NCBI GenBank assembly: GCA_948688495.1
Contig: CAPQSW010000013.1
Span: 281 to 64,280, forward strand
DNA length: 64,000 nucleotides
Source: an uncultured Lachnospiraceae bacterium
Lineage (GTDB): Bacteria > Bacillota > Clostridia > Lachnospirales > Lachnospiraceae
Direction of reading: 5' to 3'
Position numbers and translations under genes: made by a program. Shown here piece after piece: positions 1 through 7,917 of this stretch. Below the pieces are notes generated by a model, which had not been told where the DNA came from, did no database searches, and worked only from the letters and a program-made list of their open reading frames with translations. Position 1 is the stretch's first letter; each line of letters opens with the position of its first letter.

Positions 1-47
1 AGCCTGATATTTACTGGCTTAAAGATTCCGAGAGATTATTAATTTAA
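1..47 (+). CDS. C-terminal tail of an upstream gene (partial, uncertain)
   Basis: The first bases stay open to a TAA at 45-47 in one frame and to a TAA at 40-42 in another, so the real frame cannot be decided. A gene ending here would lie about 15 bp before the next start at 63, as in an operon. DUF4179-type proteins such as the next one usually sit directly behind an ECF sigma-factor gene, so a sigma factor is the natural expectation, but too little sequence is present to show it. Confidence 0.25.
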   Translation, partial: PDIYWLKDSERLLI

Positions 48-62
48 AAGGGAGGAAGGCAG

Positions 63-1466
63 ATGGAAAAACAAAGAGAAGTTCTTAAGACAGATCATAC
101 GCAATTGGATGATGAAATCAGAAAGACTTTGGCCGGCACTTTTCCACTTCCAGCAAAGGCGTCCGATGCCCGCGAGGAAGCTTTTGCTAAAGTCCGCGCT
201 ATGGCAAAGGAAAGAAAAATGCAGCAGGAAGATACTGTGTCCGAAAAGAAGAAGGCCGGGAGGAGGCATTTAAAAACAGGAAAATTATTCTTCCGCGGGT
301 TTGCAGCATCAGCGGCAGTTATAGTGGCAGCATTTGGCTGTATTTATATGGTAAGTCCGTCCGTTGTCGCCCAGCTTCCTATCGTAAGCCATGTGTTTGA
401 ACAGATAGGGGAATCCTTGGATTTTGCTGGAGATTACAAGGATTTAGCAGAGCGGGTAAATGAATCTGAGCATGAGATAGAGGGCATAACTGTGGATGGG
501 ACAACCATTACCCTTTCGGAAGTGTACGGCAACGAGGCTGCCCTTTACCTGAGTCTTGTTATCCGGTCACAAGAGAAATTCCCGGACACTTTTTATGATG
601 AGAATGGAAAGCCGATGATTGATATGTATGGTGAGATAGATTTTGACTTTGATGAAGAAGGACCTATTGATCTAGTATATTTCGGAGAATCTGAGTTAGA
701 CGGCAAGATGATGGATGACAATACATTTGCCGGAGTCATGCGTTTTGACATGGGACAGCATTTTTCCAATCATGGAATGGAGGTGCCGGACAATTATAAG
801 GTGAAATTGTCTGTTTCCCAGATTGTGGGGACGAAGCTGCATGATACCCGCCCCGAAATGCCTGAGGAATTGAGGTCGGAGTATGAAGCCGCCATGGAGG
901 AAAATGGTCTCGGGCTTACCGATGAAGATTATGAGCATTTTACAGAGGAACAGAAAGAGATAGAACATCAGCTTTTCAATAATATGTGGAATGCCTATTA
1001 TGAAATATATCCAGACAGGCAGACATATCCGAATCAGTATGATAACTGGTTTATGTATGGTCCCTGGGAGTTTGCGTTTGATGTGGCAGGGAACGACAAA
1101 GATGTGGTCCGCAAGGAGATGGATGATATTGATGAAAATGGCCTTGGGATAATTTCTGTTACAAAGACGCCAATGGAAATCAGCCTGGAAATGCCGGAAA
1201 ACCTTGACTGTTTCGCGGCTATCCTTGATGCAGATGGTAAGCTGATGGGCAATGATGTTCCTGGCTACGGCAATACGGTTTCTGTCAGCGGTTATGATAC
1301 ATCCAGGATTTATGTATACATTTGTGATTATGTAGAATACATGGATGAGCTCAAAGACGTCTGGTGGTCGGACGGCTATGACGAGCATGTGAAAGGGGAA
1401 GTTTTCAAAAAGCTGCTGGATGAGCGTTCCTTGTACAGTAAAGAAATAATATTTGATGAACCGTAA
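63..1466 (+). CDS. DUF4179-type single-pass membrane protein, likely ECF anti-sigma factor
   Basis: 467 aa. Residues 1-75 are charged and hydrophilic, as expected for a cytoplasmic sigma-binding part. One hydrophobic segment follows (about residues 79-100), then a long acidic extracytoplasmic region. The segment just after the membrane span (SPSVVAQLPIVSHVFEQIG) and the following 'TVDGTTITL...' strand pattern fit the DUF4179 family found in Firmicute anti-sigma-like proteins. A GGGAGGAAGG ribosome site lies just before the ATG at 63. The cognate sigma factor would be the gene cut off at the left edge. The substrate or signal is not visible. Family call fairly safe; anti-sigma role is inferred from family context. 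Confidence 0.7.
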   Translation: MEKQREVLKTDHTQLDDEIRKTLAGTFPLPAKASDAREEAFAKVRAMAKERKMQQEDTVSEKKKAGRRHLKTGKLFFRGFAASAAVIVAAFGCIYMVSPSVVAQLPIVSHVFEQIGESLDFAGDYKDLAERVNESEHEIEGITVDGTTITLSEVYGNEAALYLSLVIRSQEKFPDTFYDENGKPMIDMYGEIDFDFDEEGPIDLVYFGESELDGKMMDDNTFAGVMRFDMGQHFSNHGMEVPDNYKVKLSVSQIVGTKLHDTRPEMPEELRSEYEAAMEENGLGLTDEDYEHFTEEQKEIEHQLFNNMWNAYYEIYPDRQTYPNQYDNWFMYGPWEFAFDVAGNDKDVVRKEMDDIDENGLGIISVTKTPMEISLEMPENLDCFAAILDADGKLMGNDVPGYGNTVSVSGYDTSRIYVYICDYVEYMDELKDVWWSDGYDEHVKGEVFKKLLDERSLYSKEIIFDEP

Positions 1467-1486
1467 GAAATAGTTTTTATTCTAAT

Positions 1487-1533
1487 AAAAAATCTCCTGC
1501 ATATACTGGTAACAGTAGAACAGGAGGTTTTTT
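1487..1533 (+). promoter_or_regulatory. Terminator-like hairpin overlapping the spoIVA ribosome site
   Basis: AAAAAATCTCCTG (1487-1499) pairs with CAGGAGGTTTTTT (1521-1533), with one mismatch. The loop holds a second small stem, ACTG-gtaa-CAGT (1505-1516). The 3' arm is the AGGAGG of spoIVA (1522-1527) and is followed by a T run. The structure could both end transcription from the upstream gene and hide the spoIVA ribosome site in read-through RNA. Confidence 0.6.
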
Positions 1534-1535
1534 GT

Positions 1536-3023
1536 ATGGAAAATATGAATACCGGTACATATAATATTTATAAAGACATCAGTGCAAGGACTAATGGAGA
1601 TATTTATGTCGGTGTTGTGGGTCCTGTAAGAACCGGGAAATCCACGTTTATCAAACGTTTCATGGATGTTATGGTGTTGCCTGAGATGGAGGATGCCCAC
1701 AGCAGGGAGAGAGCCACAGACGAGCTTCCACAGTCAGCACAGGGAAAAACGATTATGACGACAGAACCTAAATTTGTGCCAAAGGAGGCAGCAAAAATCC
1801 GCTTAAATGAGGATTTGGAAGTCAGTGTCCGCCTGATTGACTGTGTGGGATTCATGGTGGAGGGAGCTGCAGGGCATATGGAGGAAGGTACCGAGCGGAT
1901 GGTGAAGACGCCCTGGTTTGACTATGAAATTCCATTTACCCAGGCAGCGGAGATTGGAACACAGAAGGTAATCCGGGAACATTCCAACATTGGAATTGTT
2001 GTTACCACGGACGGCTCAATCACAGAGCTTCCACGGGAGGGGTATATTGCGGCAGAGGAAAAGACGGTTAATTCCCTGCAGAAAATTGGCAAGCCATTCA
2101 TCATTCTTTTAAATACCCAGAAACCTTATGGCGCAGAAAGCCAGAAACTTGCGGAGGAACTATCTGAAAAGTATGGTGTTGCCACACTCCCGGTTAACTG
2201 TGAGCAGCTTAGGAAAGAAGATATTTATCATATTTTAGAGAGTATCTTATATGAGTTTCCAATTGAGCGTGTAGATTTCTTCCTGCCCAAATGGGTGGAA
2301 ATGCTGGAAAATTCTCACAAGATTAAAGATAATGTGATTCAGAATGCTATGCAGATTTTAAAGAAATTTACCTTTGCAAAGGATATCCGCGGGACAGATT
2401 TGGCGCCAGAGGGAGAGTATATCCGCCGGGTCAAGCTGGATAAGGTAGAATTGTCCAGAGGTTGTGTGCAGATTATATTTGACATTGATGAAAAGTATTA
2501 TTATGAGAATATGAGTGAGCTGACGGGTGTGCCAATTCAGGGAGAATACCAGCTTATTTCTATGATTAAGGAGCTGTCTGCCATGAAGAAAGAGTATGAC
2601 AAGGTAGGAAGCGCTATGGAGGCGGTAAAGCAGAAGGGGTATGGTGTGGTGACGCCCCAGCTTACAGATATTGAAATCGAAGAACCGGTACTGATACGCC
2701 ACGGCAATAAGTTTGGCGTGAAGATCAAAGCACAGTCACCGTCTATACATATGATACGTGCGAACGTGGAGACAGAGATTGCTCCTATTATCGGCAGCGA
2801 GGAACAGGCACAGGATTTGATCGGTTATATTAAGACATCACGCGACCAGGAGGAAGGAATCTGGCAGACAAATATTTTTGGCAAATCCATCGGGGAACTT
2901 GTGGAAGACGGCATACGAAGCAAGATTACGATGATGGATGACGAGAGCCAGGTGAAGCTCCAGGATACGATGCAGAAGATTGTCAATGACAGCAATGGCG
3001 GACTGGTATGCATTATTATATAG
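1536..3023 (+). CDS. spoIVA: Stage IV sporulation protein A (SpoIVA)
   Basis: 495 aa, close to the 492 aa of the Bacillus protein. SpoIVA is the cytoskeletal ATPase that polymerises on the outer forespore membrane and forms the basement layer on which the coat assembles; it is also needed for the cortex. The Walker A motif GPVRTGKST is at residues 29-37 and a DCVGFMVEG Walker B-like segment follows near residue 108. The C-terminus ends in the typical hydrophobic GLVCIII tail, which in Bacillus binds the SpoVM/membrane surface. The ATG at 1536 has AGGAGG 8 bp upstream. The gene stands alone, with a terminator after it. In other spore formers it belongs to the mother-cell SigE regulon; only a weak SigE-like -10 (CATATACT, 1500-1507) is seen here. 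Confidence 0.97.
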   Translation: MENMNTGTYNIYKDISARTNGDIYVGVVGPVRTGKSTFIKRFMDVMVLPEMEDAHSRERATDELPQSAQGKTIMTTEPKFVPKEAAKIRLNEDLEVSVRLIDCVGFMVEGAAGHMEEGTERMVKTPWFDYEIPFTQAAEIGTQKVIREHSNIGIVVTTDGSITELPREGYIAAEEKTVNSLQKIGKPFIILLNTQKPYGAESQKLAEELSEKYGVATLPVNCEQLRKEDIYHILESILYEFPIERVDFFLPKWVEMLENSHKIKDNVIQNAMQILKKFTFAKDIRGTDLAPEGEYIRRVKLDKVELSRGCVQIIFDIDEKYYYENMSELTGVPIQGEYQLISMIKELSAMKKEYDKVGSAMEAVKQKGYGVVTPQLTDIEIEEPVLIRHGNKFGVKIKAQSPSIHMIRANVETEIAPIIGSEEQAQDLIGYIKTSRDQEEGIWQTNIFGKSIGELVEDGIRSKITMMDDESQVKLQDTMQKIVNDSNGGLVCIII

Positions 3024-3059
3024 GTGTAAAAATGGGATGATTCCCGCGAGGGTTACATA

Positions 3060-3115
3060 CCCCGCTGTTTTGTGGCGTTGCAAATTATGTTTCGCTTCTT
3101 GCAGCGGGGTTTTCT
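3060..3115 (+). terminator. Rho-independent terminator after spoIVA
   Basis: CCCCGCTG (3060-3067) pairs with CAGCGGGG (3102-3109), followed by TTTTCTTT. The loop is long (about 34 nt) and may hold extra pairing. Confidence 0.75.
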
Positions 3116-3222
3116 TTGGAAGAGAAAGTGTCTACGAGAAAGAAGTGGACAAATCTATTGGCTTTCAACAATGGTTAGTTCACATGATTAGATAAGAATC
3201 ATAGCTTTTTAGAATGGATTAA

Positions 3223-3251
3223 TTGTATTTTGAAAAAATGCGTGATATAAT
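3223..3251 (+). promoter_or_regulatory. SigA-type promoter in the long leader of the LRR protein
   Basis: TTGTAT (3223-3228), a 17-bp spacer and a perfect TATAAT (3246-3251). It would give a leader of about 230 nt before the gene starting at 3489. Confidence 0.55.
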
Positions 3252-3265
3252 ATTTTCAAATTTAG

Positions 3266-3427
3266 TTCACTGGTAAAAACTTTGCTGCGTCGTTAGCCGC
3301 CCACATCGCATTAAATGACGAATGGACGATTCGTGGATTTATTGATATAAAAGAACATGAGGCCAATGATAGAGGCCCTGCTCACGCATTATACGGTAAC
3401 AGGAAATACGAATCAACTCCTGCATGA
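3266..3427 (+). pseudogene. Possible gene remnant: 53 open codons without a start
   Basis: The frame opens right after a TAG at 3263-3265 and runs 53 codons to TGA at 3425-3427. It has no ATG, GTG or TTG in frame. The translation is protein-like in composition (it includes NDEWTIRGFIDIKEHEAN) rather than the low-complexity text usual in noncoding DNA here. It may be the remains of a decayed gene, or chance. No family was recognised. The rest of the 3117-3488 gap holds only the promoter at 3223 and the ribosome site at about 3474-3480. Confidence 0.3.
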
Positions 3428-3488
3428 GAACCAGCAATTATCATTATCCATCTAAAGAAATAGGCACGAAAATAGGGAGGAATCTAAC

Positions 3489-6002
3489 GTGAAAAACATA
3501 CAGAAAAGAATATCAAAAACAGGAATTATTTTCTTTGCCTGTCTTGCGTTTCTTTTGCTGTTTCCCATATGCGCGCACGCGCAGCAGGCGGAGCAGAAGG
3601 TAACAATCTACGGGCTGGGCAGCAGGGATGGGGAGCAGATAAGTATACCAGGCAATCTGCCCCAGAGCTATCAGATTGCAACGGGCAAGAATGCGACTTA
3701 TCGTGTAACCAGCGGGGATTCTGCCAAGGTATCAGCAAGTGGTCTTGTGACCCCGAAATATATTTATTGGAAAAGATACCCAAATTACAGCAGTTCTGTT
3801 CCAGAAGGACAGGAGTACGATTACTATACGTTGCAAAGCGGCGATACGAGCATTGCTGTAAAGACCGCAAAGGAAACCTATCATATAACGGTAAGTGTGG
3901 AAAATTATACGGTTACATATGGCGATGGAGTTATGGACGCCTATATAAAAGAAAATATTACAGACACTATGACGGATTTGGAGGTTATGAATGCAATCGC
4001 CAGATTTCCGGCAAGCTATGATTATTCCGCGTCCCACAGTGGCGTCTATTCCATGATATTATACGGTGGCGGGGACTGCTGGGCGAGTACCAGCGCAATT
4101 ACTACCCTGTGTGAAAAATTGGGAATTAAGGCGTGGACGAGAAATGGCAATAAGGACCCAGGAGCGGGCAGTGGGCATATGAATGCCATGGCAGAACTGA
4201 ATGGCGTGTACTATGAATTGGAAGCCGGATATTCTATGGACAAACAGGATGGATACCGCCCATATGATGTAACGGTGAGGAAGTCTTTGTTCAGCTATTA
4301 CACATCATCCGGCAGTATTACAATTTACCAGTATGATGGATATGAGACAACTGGTACGTTGATGATTCCTCAGACAATAGATGGGAAAGCAGTGACGAAG
4401 ATTGGGGCTAGTGCGTTTGCCGGTAAAAAGTTTTCAGAGATTAAGCTGCCCGATACCCTGATGGAAATTGGAGATTTTGCGTTTAGCAGCTGTAAAGAAC
4501 TGACGCGTATGGAGATTCCGTCCTCTGTTTCGATTATTGGGAAGTCTGTATTTTCAGGTTGCGGGAAACTGACAGTCCTGTCTGTCGCAGAAGGAAATGC
4601 CGACTATAAAGCGGAGGGACAGACGATTTACACTAAGGATGGCAGCACGCTGGTGACTTGTCCGAACGCTGGGGAGGCTGTTATTCCATCCACTGTTACC
4701 CAGATTGCAGATTACGCGTTTTATTATAATGGGAATCTCACAAAGATTGTAATTCCAGAATCTGTTACGGAACTGGGGGAGGGGGCATTTGGAAATTGTG
4801 ACAGGCTGTCCCGTGTTACCTTTGAAGGAGACGGCCTTACAAGGATCGGCACACATTGCTTTCGTTCGGATAGTGAGCTTTCCGTGATTCGGATACCATC
4901 TTCGGTAAAATCAGTCGGCGCTTTTGCATTTGCCTATTGCAACGGCTTAAAGTATATTTATTTCCTGGGAGACGCGCCGGAATTTGGCGAGACGATAGAG
5001 GGAAGCGTTTATGACCGTGTATTTGCGGGCTGTAATGTAAAAGCCTGTTATGTGGAAGGCAATACTTCCTGGACCGCAGAAGCATTGGGGGATCATGATG
5101 GAACGGTGGTCTGGCAGGCATGGAAGGGTATGAAAGGGACTTCCCTTGAGAATGCGGCGCTGGTTCTTGGACAGGGAAGTTATGCTTATACCGGAGCCTA
5201 TATCACGCCGGCGGTAACTGTGACGTTGAATGGCATGAAATTGACGGAAAATAAAGACTATGCCGTTATCTATGCTGATAATAGAGGTGCAGGCACGGCG
5301 ACCGTGATTGTGACAGGCATTGGTTCCTATTATGGAGAGGTGTCAACATCATTTGTGATTGAGGCTAAGAATGATGATGGAGGAAAAGATAACCAGGGAA
5401 ATAATAATCCAAAAGATGATAGCGGGAAGATAAAATATTACGATAAGAAGACTGGAATCATGGTTATGACTGCAGGAAACAGCAAGAAAGAAGCCACGCT
5501 GACGTCTGTTGACAAAAAACATGCAAAGGGGACGTTTAAGGTGCCCAATGTCATAAAAATAAACGGCAAATCCTATAAGATAACCGCAGTCGGCAAACAT
5601 GCCTTCCAGAATCAGAAACAGATAAAGAAGGTCGCGCTCGGGAAATATATCAGAACAATCGGTGAAGGGGCGTTTTGCGGTTGTGCAAAACTGCAGTCGG
5701 TGACGATTGGAAAAAGTGTAACTACAGTTGGGAATAAGGCATTTTATAAATGCACGAAACTCCAGAAAATTACCATACCGGCGAATGTTAAGACGGTTGG
5801 AAAAAGTGCGTTTTATGGATGCAAAAATTTGAAAAATATCACCATTCAGTCTAAAAAACTGACCAGCAAAACGGTAGGGAGCAAAGCATTTCAATCTATC
5901 TATAAGAAAGCAGTAATTAAAGTGCCTAAGAGCAAGCTTGCTGCTTATAAGAAGCTGCTCAAATTAAAGGGCGCGGGGGCTAAGGTGAAAATAAAGCGGT
6001 AA
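3489..6002 (+). CDS. Secreted transglutaminase-like protein with BspA-type leucine-rich repeats
   Basis: 837 aa, GTG start with AGGGAGG upstream. A signal peptide occupies about residues 1-31 (cleavage after AHA). Residues about 130-270 resemble the transglutaminase/protease core: GGGDCWAST gives the cysteine, SGHMNAMAE the histidine and YYELEAGYS the acidic third residue. LRR_5/BspA-type repeats of about 23 aa ('I.IPSSVKSVGAFAFAYC' pattern) occupy about residues 285-520 and again 680-815, separated by an Ig-like segment (about 565-625) and a short D/N/K-rich linker. The lysine-rich C-terminus lacks a sortase signal, so the protein is probably released or held by charge on the wall. Catalytic activity and the substrate are unknown. 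Confidence 0.8.
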   Translation: MKNIQKRISKTGIIFFACLAFLLLFPICAHAQQAEQKVTIYGLGSRDGEQISIPGNLPQSYQIATGKNATYRVTSGDSAKVSASGLVTPKYIYWKRYPNYSSSVPEGQEYDYYTLQSGDTSIAVKTAKETYHITVSVENYTVTYGDGVMDAYIKENITDTMTDLEVMNAIARFPASYDYSASHSGVYSMILYGGGDCWASTSAITTLCEKLGIKAWTRNGNKDPGAGSGHMNAMAELNGVYYELEAGYSMDKQDGYRPYDVTVRKSLFSYYTSSGSITIYQYDGYETTGTLMIPQTIDGKAVTKIGASAFAGKKFSEIKLPDTLMEIGDFAFSSCKELTRMEIPSSVSIIGKSVFSGCGKLTVLSVAEGNADYKAEGQTIYTKDGSTLVTCPNAGEAVIPSTVTQIADYAFYYNGNLTKIVIPESVTELGEGAFGNCDRLSRVTFEGDGLTRIGTHCFRSDSELSVIRIPSSVKSVGAFAFAYCNGLKYIYFLGDAPEFGETIEGSVYDRVFAGCNVKACYVEGNTSWTAEALGDHDGTVVWQAWKGMKGTSLENAALVLGQGSYAYTGAYITPAVTVTLNGMKLTENKDYAVIYADNRGAGTATVIVTGIGSYYGEVSTSFVIEAKNDDGGKDNQGNNNPKDDSGKIKYYDKKTGIMVMTAGNSKKEATLTSVDKKHAKGTFKVPNVIKINGKSYKITAVGKHAFQNQKQIKKVALGKYIRTIGEGAFCGCAKLQSVTIGKSVTTVGNKAFYKCTKLQKITIPANVKTVGKSAFYGCKNLKNITIQSKKLTSKTVGSKAFQSIYKKAVIKVPKSKLAAYKKLLKLKGAGAKVKIKR

Positions 6003-6009
6003 TATCCCG

Positions 6010-6038
6010 TTGACTTTTCAATTACCTGGAACTACAAT
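6010..6038 (+). promoter_or_regulatory. SigA-type promoter for the MBL-fold gene
   Basis: TTGACT (6010-6015), 17-bp spacer, TACAAT (6033-6038), 35 bp before the start codon at 6074. Confidence 0.6.
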
Positions 6039-6073
6039 AAAAGAAGAATTGTTTCGAGCGAAAGAGGTCGGCT

Positions 6074-6829
6074 ATGAAGATAACGTATATCCACCACAGT
6101 ACCTTTTGCGTGGAGCTGGAAGGAAAAGTGTTTGTTTTTGATTACTATAATGGCAAGGGGCTGCCGGGCTGCGAATATCATGGGAAAATTCCGGAATACC
6201 CCAAGGATACGCCGATTTATGTATTTGCAAGCCACAGCCATAGAGATCATTTTCATGCGGAGGTTTTGGAATGGAGCAGACGTTACAGCCAGATTCACTA
6301 TATTTTTGCGAAAGAGGTCAGGAGGAAGCTTGGCAATTCCGTGTTAAAGCGGATGGGATTTGACGAGACAATCAAAGGTAAGATTATCTACGTCAAGGCG
6401 GGGGAGAAATATGGATTTGAAGATGTGACGGTAGAGACATTGATCTCCACAGACAGCGGCGTAGCATTTCTGGTAACAGTTGGCGGCAAAGTCATTTACC
6501 ATGCGGGAGATTTGAACTGGTGGCAGTGGGAAGGAGAGACGGAGGAATTTAACCGTCACCAGGAGAAGGTTTATAAGGAGCAGATTGATATTCTGGCGGA
6601 TAGGAAGCCGGATGTTTCCTTTGTGGTTGTAGACCCTCGGCAGGAACGGGACAAGTTTCTGGGAATAGATTATTTTCTGCAGCAGGTGGAGACGGGATAT
6701 GTGATTCCCATGCATTTGTGGAAGCAGTATCATCTCATTGAGGAGTATCGAAGCAGGGCGGAACATGAAAAAGACCAGGCGCGCATTCTTTTGTTTGAGC
6801 AGGAGAACCAGAGTATGGTTTTGGAATGA
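6074..6829 (+). CDS. MBL-fold metallo-hydrolase
   Basis: 251 aa. The N-terminal 'ITYIHHSTFCVEL' strand and the metal-binding motif SHSHRDHF (HxHxDH, about residues 56-62) mark the metallo-beta-lactamase fold of the UlaG/YtkL-like group. YHAGDLNWWQW near residue 141 supplies the next metal-ligand aspartate, and PMHLW near residue 213 the last histidine. Cytosolic, no signal peptide. Such proteins are predicted Zn or Mn hydrolases with phosphoester or lactone-like substrates; the substrate here cannot be told. The gene has its own promoter and is followed after 63 bp by a secreted Ig-like protein. Confidence 0.85.
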   Translation: MKITYIHHSTFCVELEGKVFVFDYYNGKGLPGCEYHGKIPEYPKDTPIYVFASHSHRDHFHAEVLEWSRRYSQIHYIFAKEVRRKLGNSVLKRMGFDETIKGKIIYVKAGEKYGFEDVTVETLISTDSGVAFLVTVGGKVIYHAGDLNWWQWEGETEEFNRHQEKVYKEQIDILADRKPDVSFVVVDPRQERDKFLGIDYFLQQVETGYVIPMHLWKQYHLIEEYRSRAEHEKDQARILLFEQENQSMVLE

Positions 6830-6835
6830 GTACGG

Positions 6836-6863
6836 GGCAGGTGACGCAAAGCGGCGCGTGCCG
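6836..6863 (+). repeat. Dispersed repeat, copy 1
   Basis: 28 bp starting GGCAGGTGACGCA that match 24 of 28 positions of a segment at 21463-21490. The end of this copy overlaps a small hairpin, AGCGGC-gcgt-GCCGCT. It lies in the 63-bp gap before the Ig-like gene. Confidence 0.5.
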
Positions 6864-6892
6864 CTGCACTAGGACGGAGGAGGAAAGAGATT

Positions 6893-7672
6893 ATGAAGAA
6901 AATTTTAAAGTGTATGCTGGCTATGGCTATGGTGGTTATATTTTTGGGTGGAATGAAGGCGGAGGCAAAGCCTTTCAAAATTTCATCGCCTGCAAAGACG
7001 ATGTATGTCAAACAGAAGATTAGGCTGAAATCGACCCCGTCGTCCATGAAGGTGAAATGGAAATCGTCCAATAAGAAAACAGCGTCGGTCTCTAAGAATG
7101 GGACAGTAACTGCTAAGAAGCCTGGTAAAGTTAAAATCTATGCAGTGTCTGCTCAAAACAGCAAGATGAAAGCAGTGTTCCAGCTCAGGGTCAAAGCGTT
7201 CCAGCAAAAAACATTATCGGCAGGCTGTTTTGTGATAAGTCCAAGCTCGTCGCCCCTGCAGTCTATTGGTAAGAAATATAAGGTATTCTGCTCGAAAAAG
7301 GAACTGGACGCATTCCTGAAGGCGGACGAGGAAAATGGAGGCAATATTTCTTATGGACTGGGACAGAATTTGAAGAAGTATAACAAGAGCTTTTTCAAAA
7401 AGAAATCCCTGTGTATCGTATATATTTCAACAGAGGGAAGCGGCAGCACGCCGGTTATGGTAGAAAGTATACAGCTTGTGCAGGATAAGAAGGGGAAGGT
7501 GACGGCAAAGCTCCGGGCAGGAATCGGACTGCAGGGACCGGATGAGATGTGGACCTGTGACATGGCATCCTATTACGCAGTGGCAGAGCTTGATAAGACG
7601 GATGCCGAGATGATACAGGGATATAAAGTGGAAAAGTTTCAGATGGTGTCGGATCCTCCGAGTGTTGACTAA
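6893..7672 (+). CDS. Secreted protein with one bacterial Ig-like (BIG2) domain
   Basis: 259 aa. A signal peptide is clear at residues 1-24 (basic start, hydrophobic core, cut after AEA). Residues about 25-105 form a BIG2-type Ig-like domain: 'MKVKWKSSNKKTASVSKNG' is the diagnostic 'W-S-S-N...V-G-V' pattern. The remaining 155 residues are not recognised; they contain several strands and no wall anchor. Lysine-rich like the other Ig-like proteins of this window. Probably extracellular; function unknown. Confidence 0.7.
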   Translation: MKKILKCMLAMAMVVIFLGGMKAEAKPFKISSPAKTMYVKQKIRLKSTPSSMKVKWKSSNKKTASVSKNGTVTAKKPGKVKIYAVSAQNSKMKAVFQLRVKAFQQKTLSAGCFVISPSSSPLQSIGKKYKVFCSKKELDAFLKADEENGGNISYGLGQNLKKYNKSFFKKKSLCIVYISTEGSGSTPVMVESIQLVQDKKGKVTAKLRAGIGLQGPDEMWTCDMASYYAVAELDKTDAEMIQGYKVEKFQMVSDPPSVD

Positions 7673-7690
7673 TGGATTTGGCGGAGGGGC

Positions 7691-7719
7691 TTGTTCCAGG
7701 TTTTTTGATATGTTATAAT
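7691..7719 (+). promoter_or_regulatory. SigA-type promoter before the small ORF and alaS
   Basis: TTGTTC (7691-7696), 17-bp spacer, TATAAT (7714-7719). It would drive the 46-aa ORF and alaS together. Confidence 0.6.
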
Positions 7720-7756
7720 TCCTTCAGGCATTATATTTGATAGGAGGTGCGTGAGC

Positions 7757-7897
7757 GTGTTTTTAGCAAGTCTTTTACAGTATGTAATAAAGTTTGTTCT
7801 GTTTGCAGCAGTGGCGGTTGGAGGAATATTTCTCGGGAAGGCATTGCGCGATAGGAAAGATGCGAAGACAGCAGGACAGGTGCAGGATGATAAATAG
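7757..7897 (+). CDS. 46-aa single-span membrane protein upstream of alaS
   Basis: GTG start at 7757 with AGGAGG at 7742-7747 (9-bp spacing); an in-frame GTG at 7751 is too close to the ribosome site. The product has one hydrophobic helix (about residues 3-27, ending GGIFLGK) followed by a short charged tail rich in K, D and Q. It ends 20 bp before alaS and shares its promoter. No function is known to me. The good ribosome site, membrane-protein composition and tight placement argue that it is a real gene. Confidence 0.65.
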   Translation: MFLASLLQYVIKFVLFAAVAVGGIFLGKALRDRKDAKTAGQVQDDK

Positions 7898-7917
7898 ACA
7901 GTTGGAGGAAATTTGTT

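Noticed and set aside
7680..7917. T-box riboswitch upstream of alaS
   Set aside because: The leader encodes a small ORF with good signals and shows no AGGGUGGNACCGCG-like T-box sequence or specifier loop.
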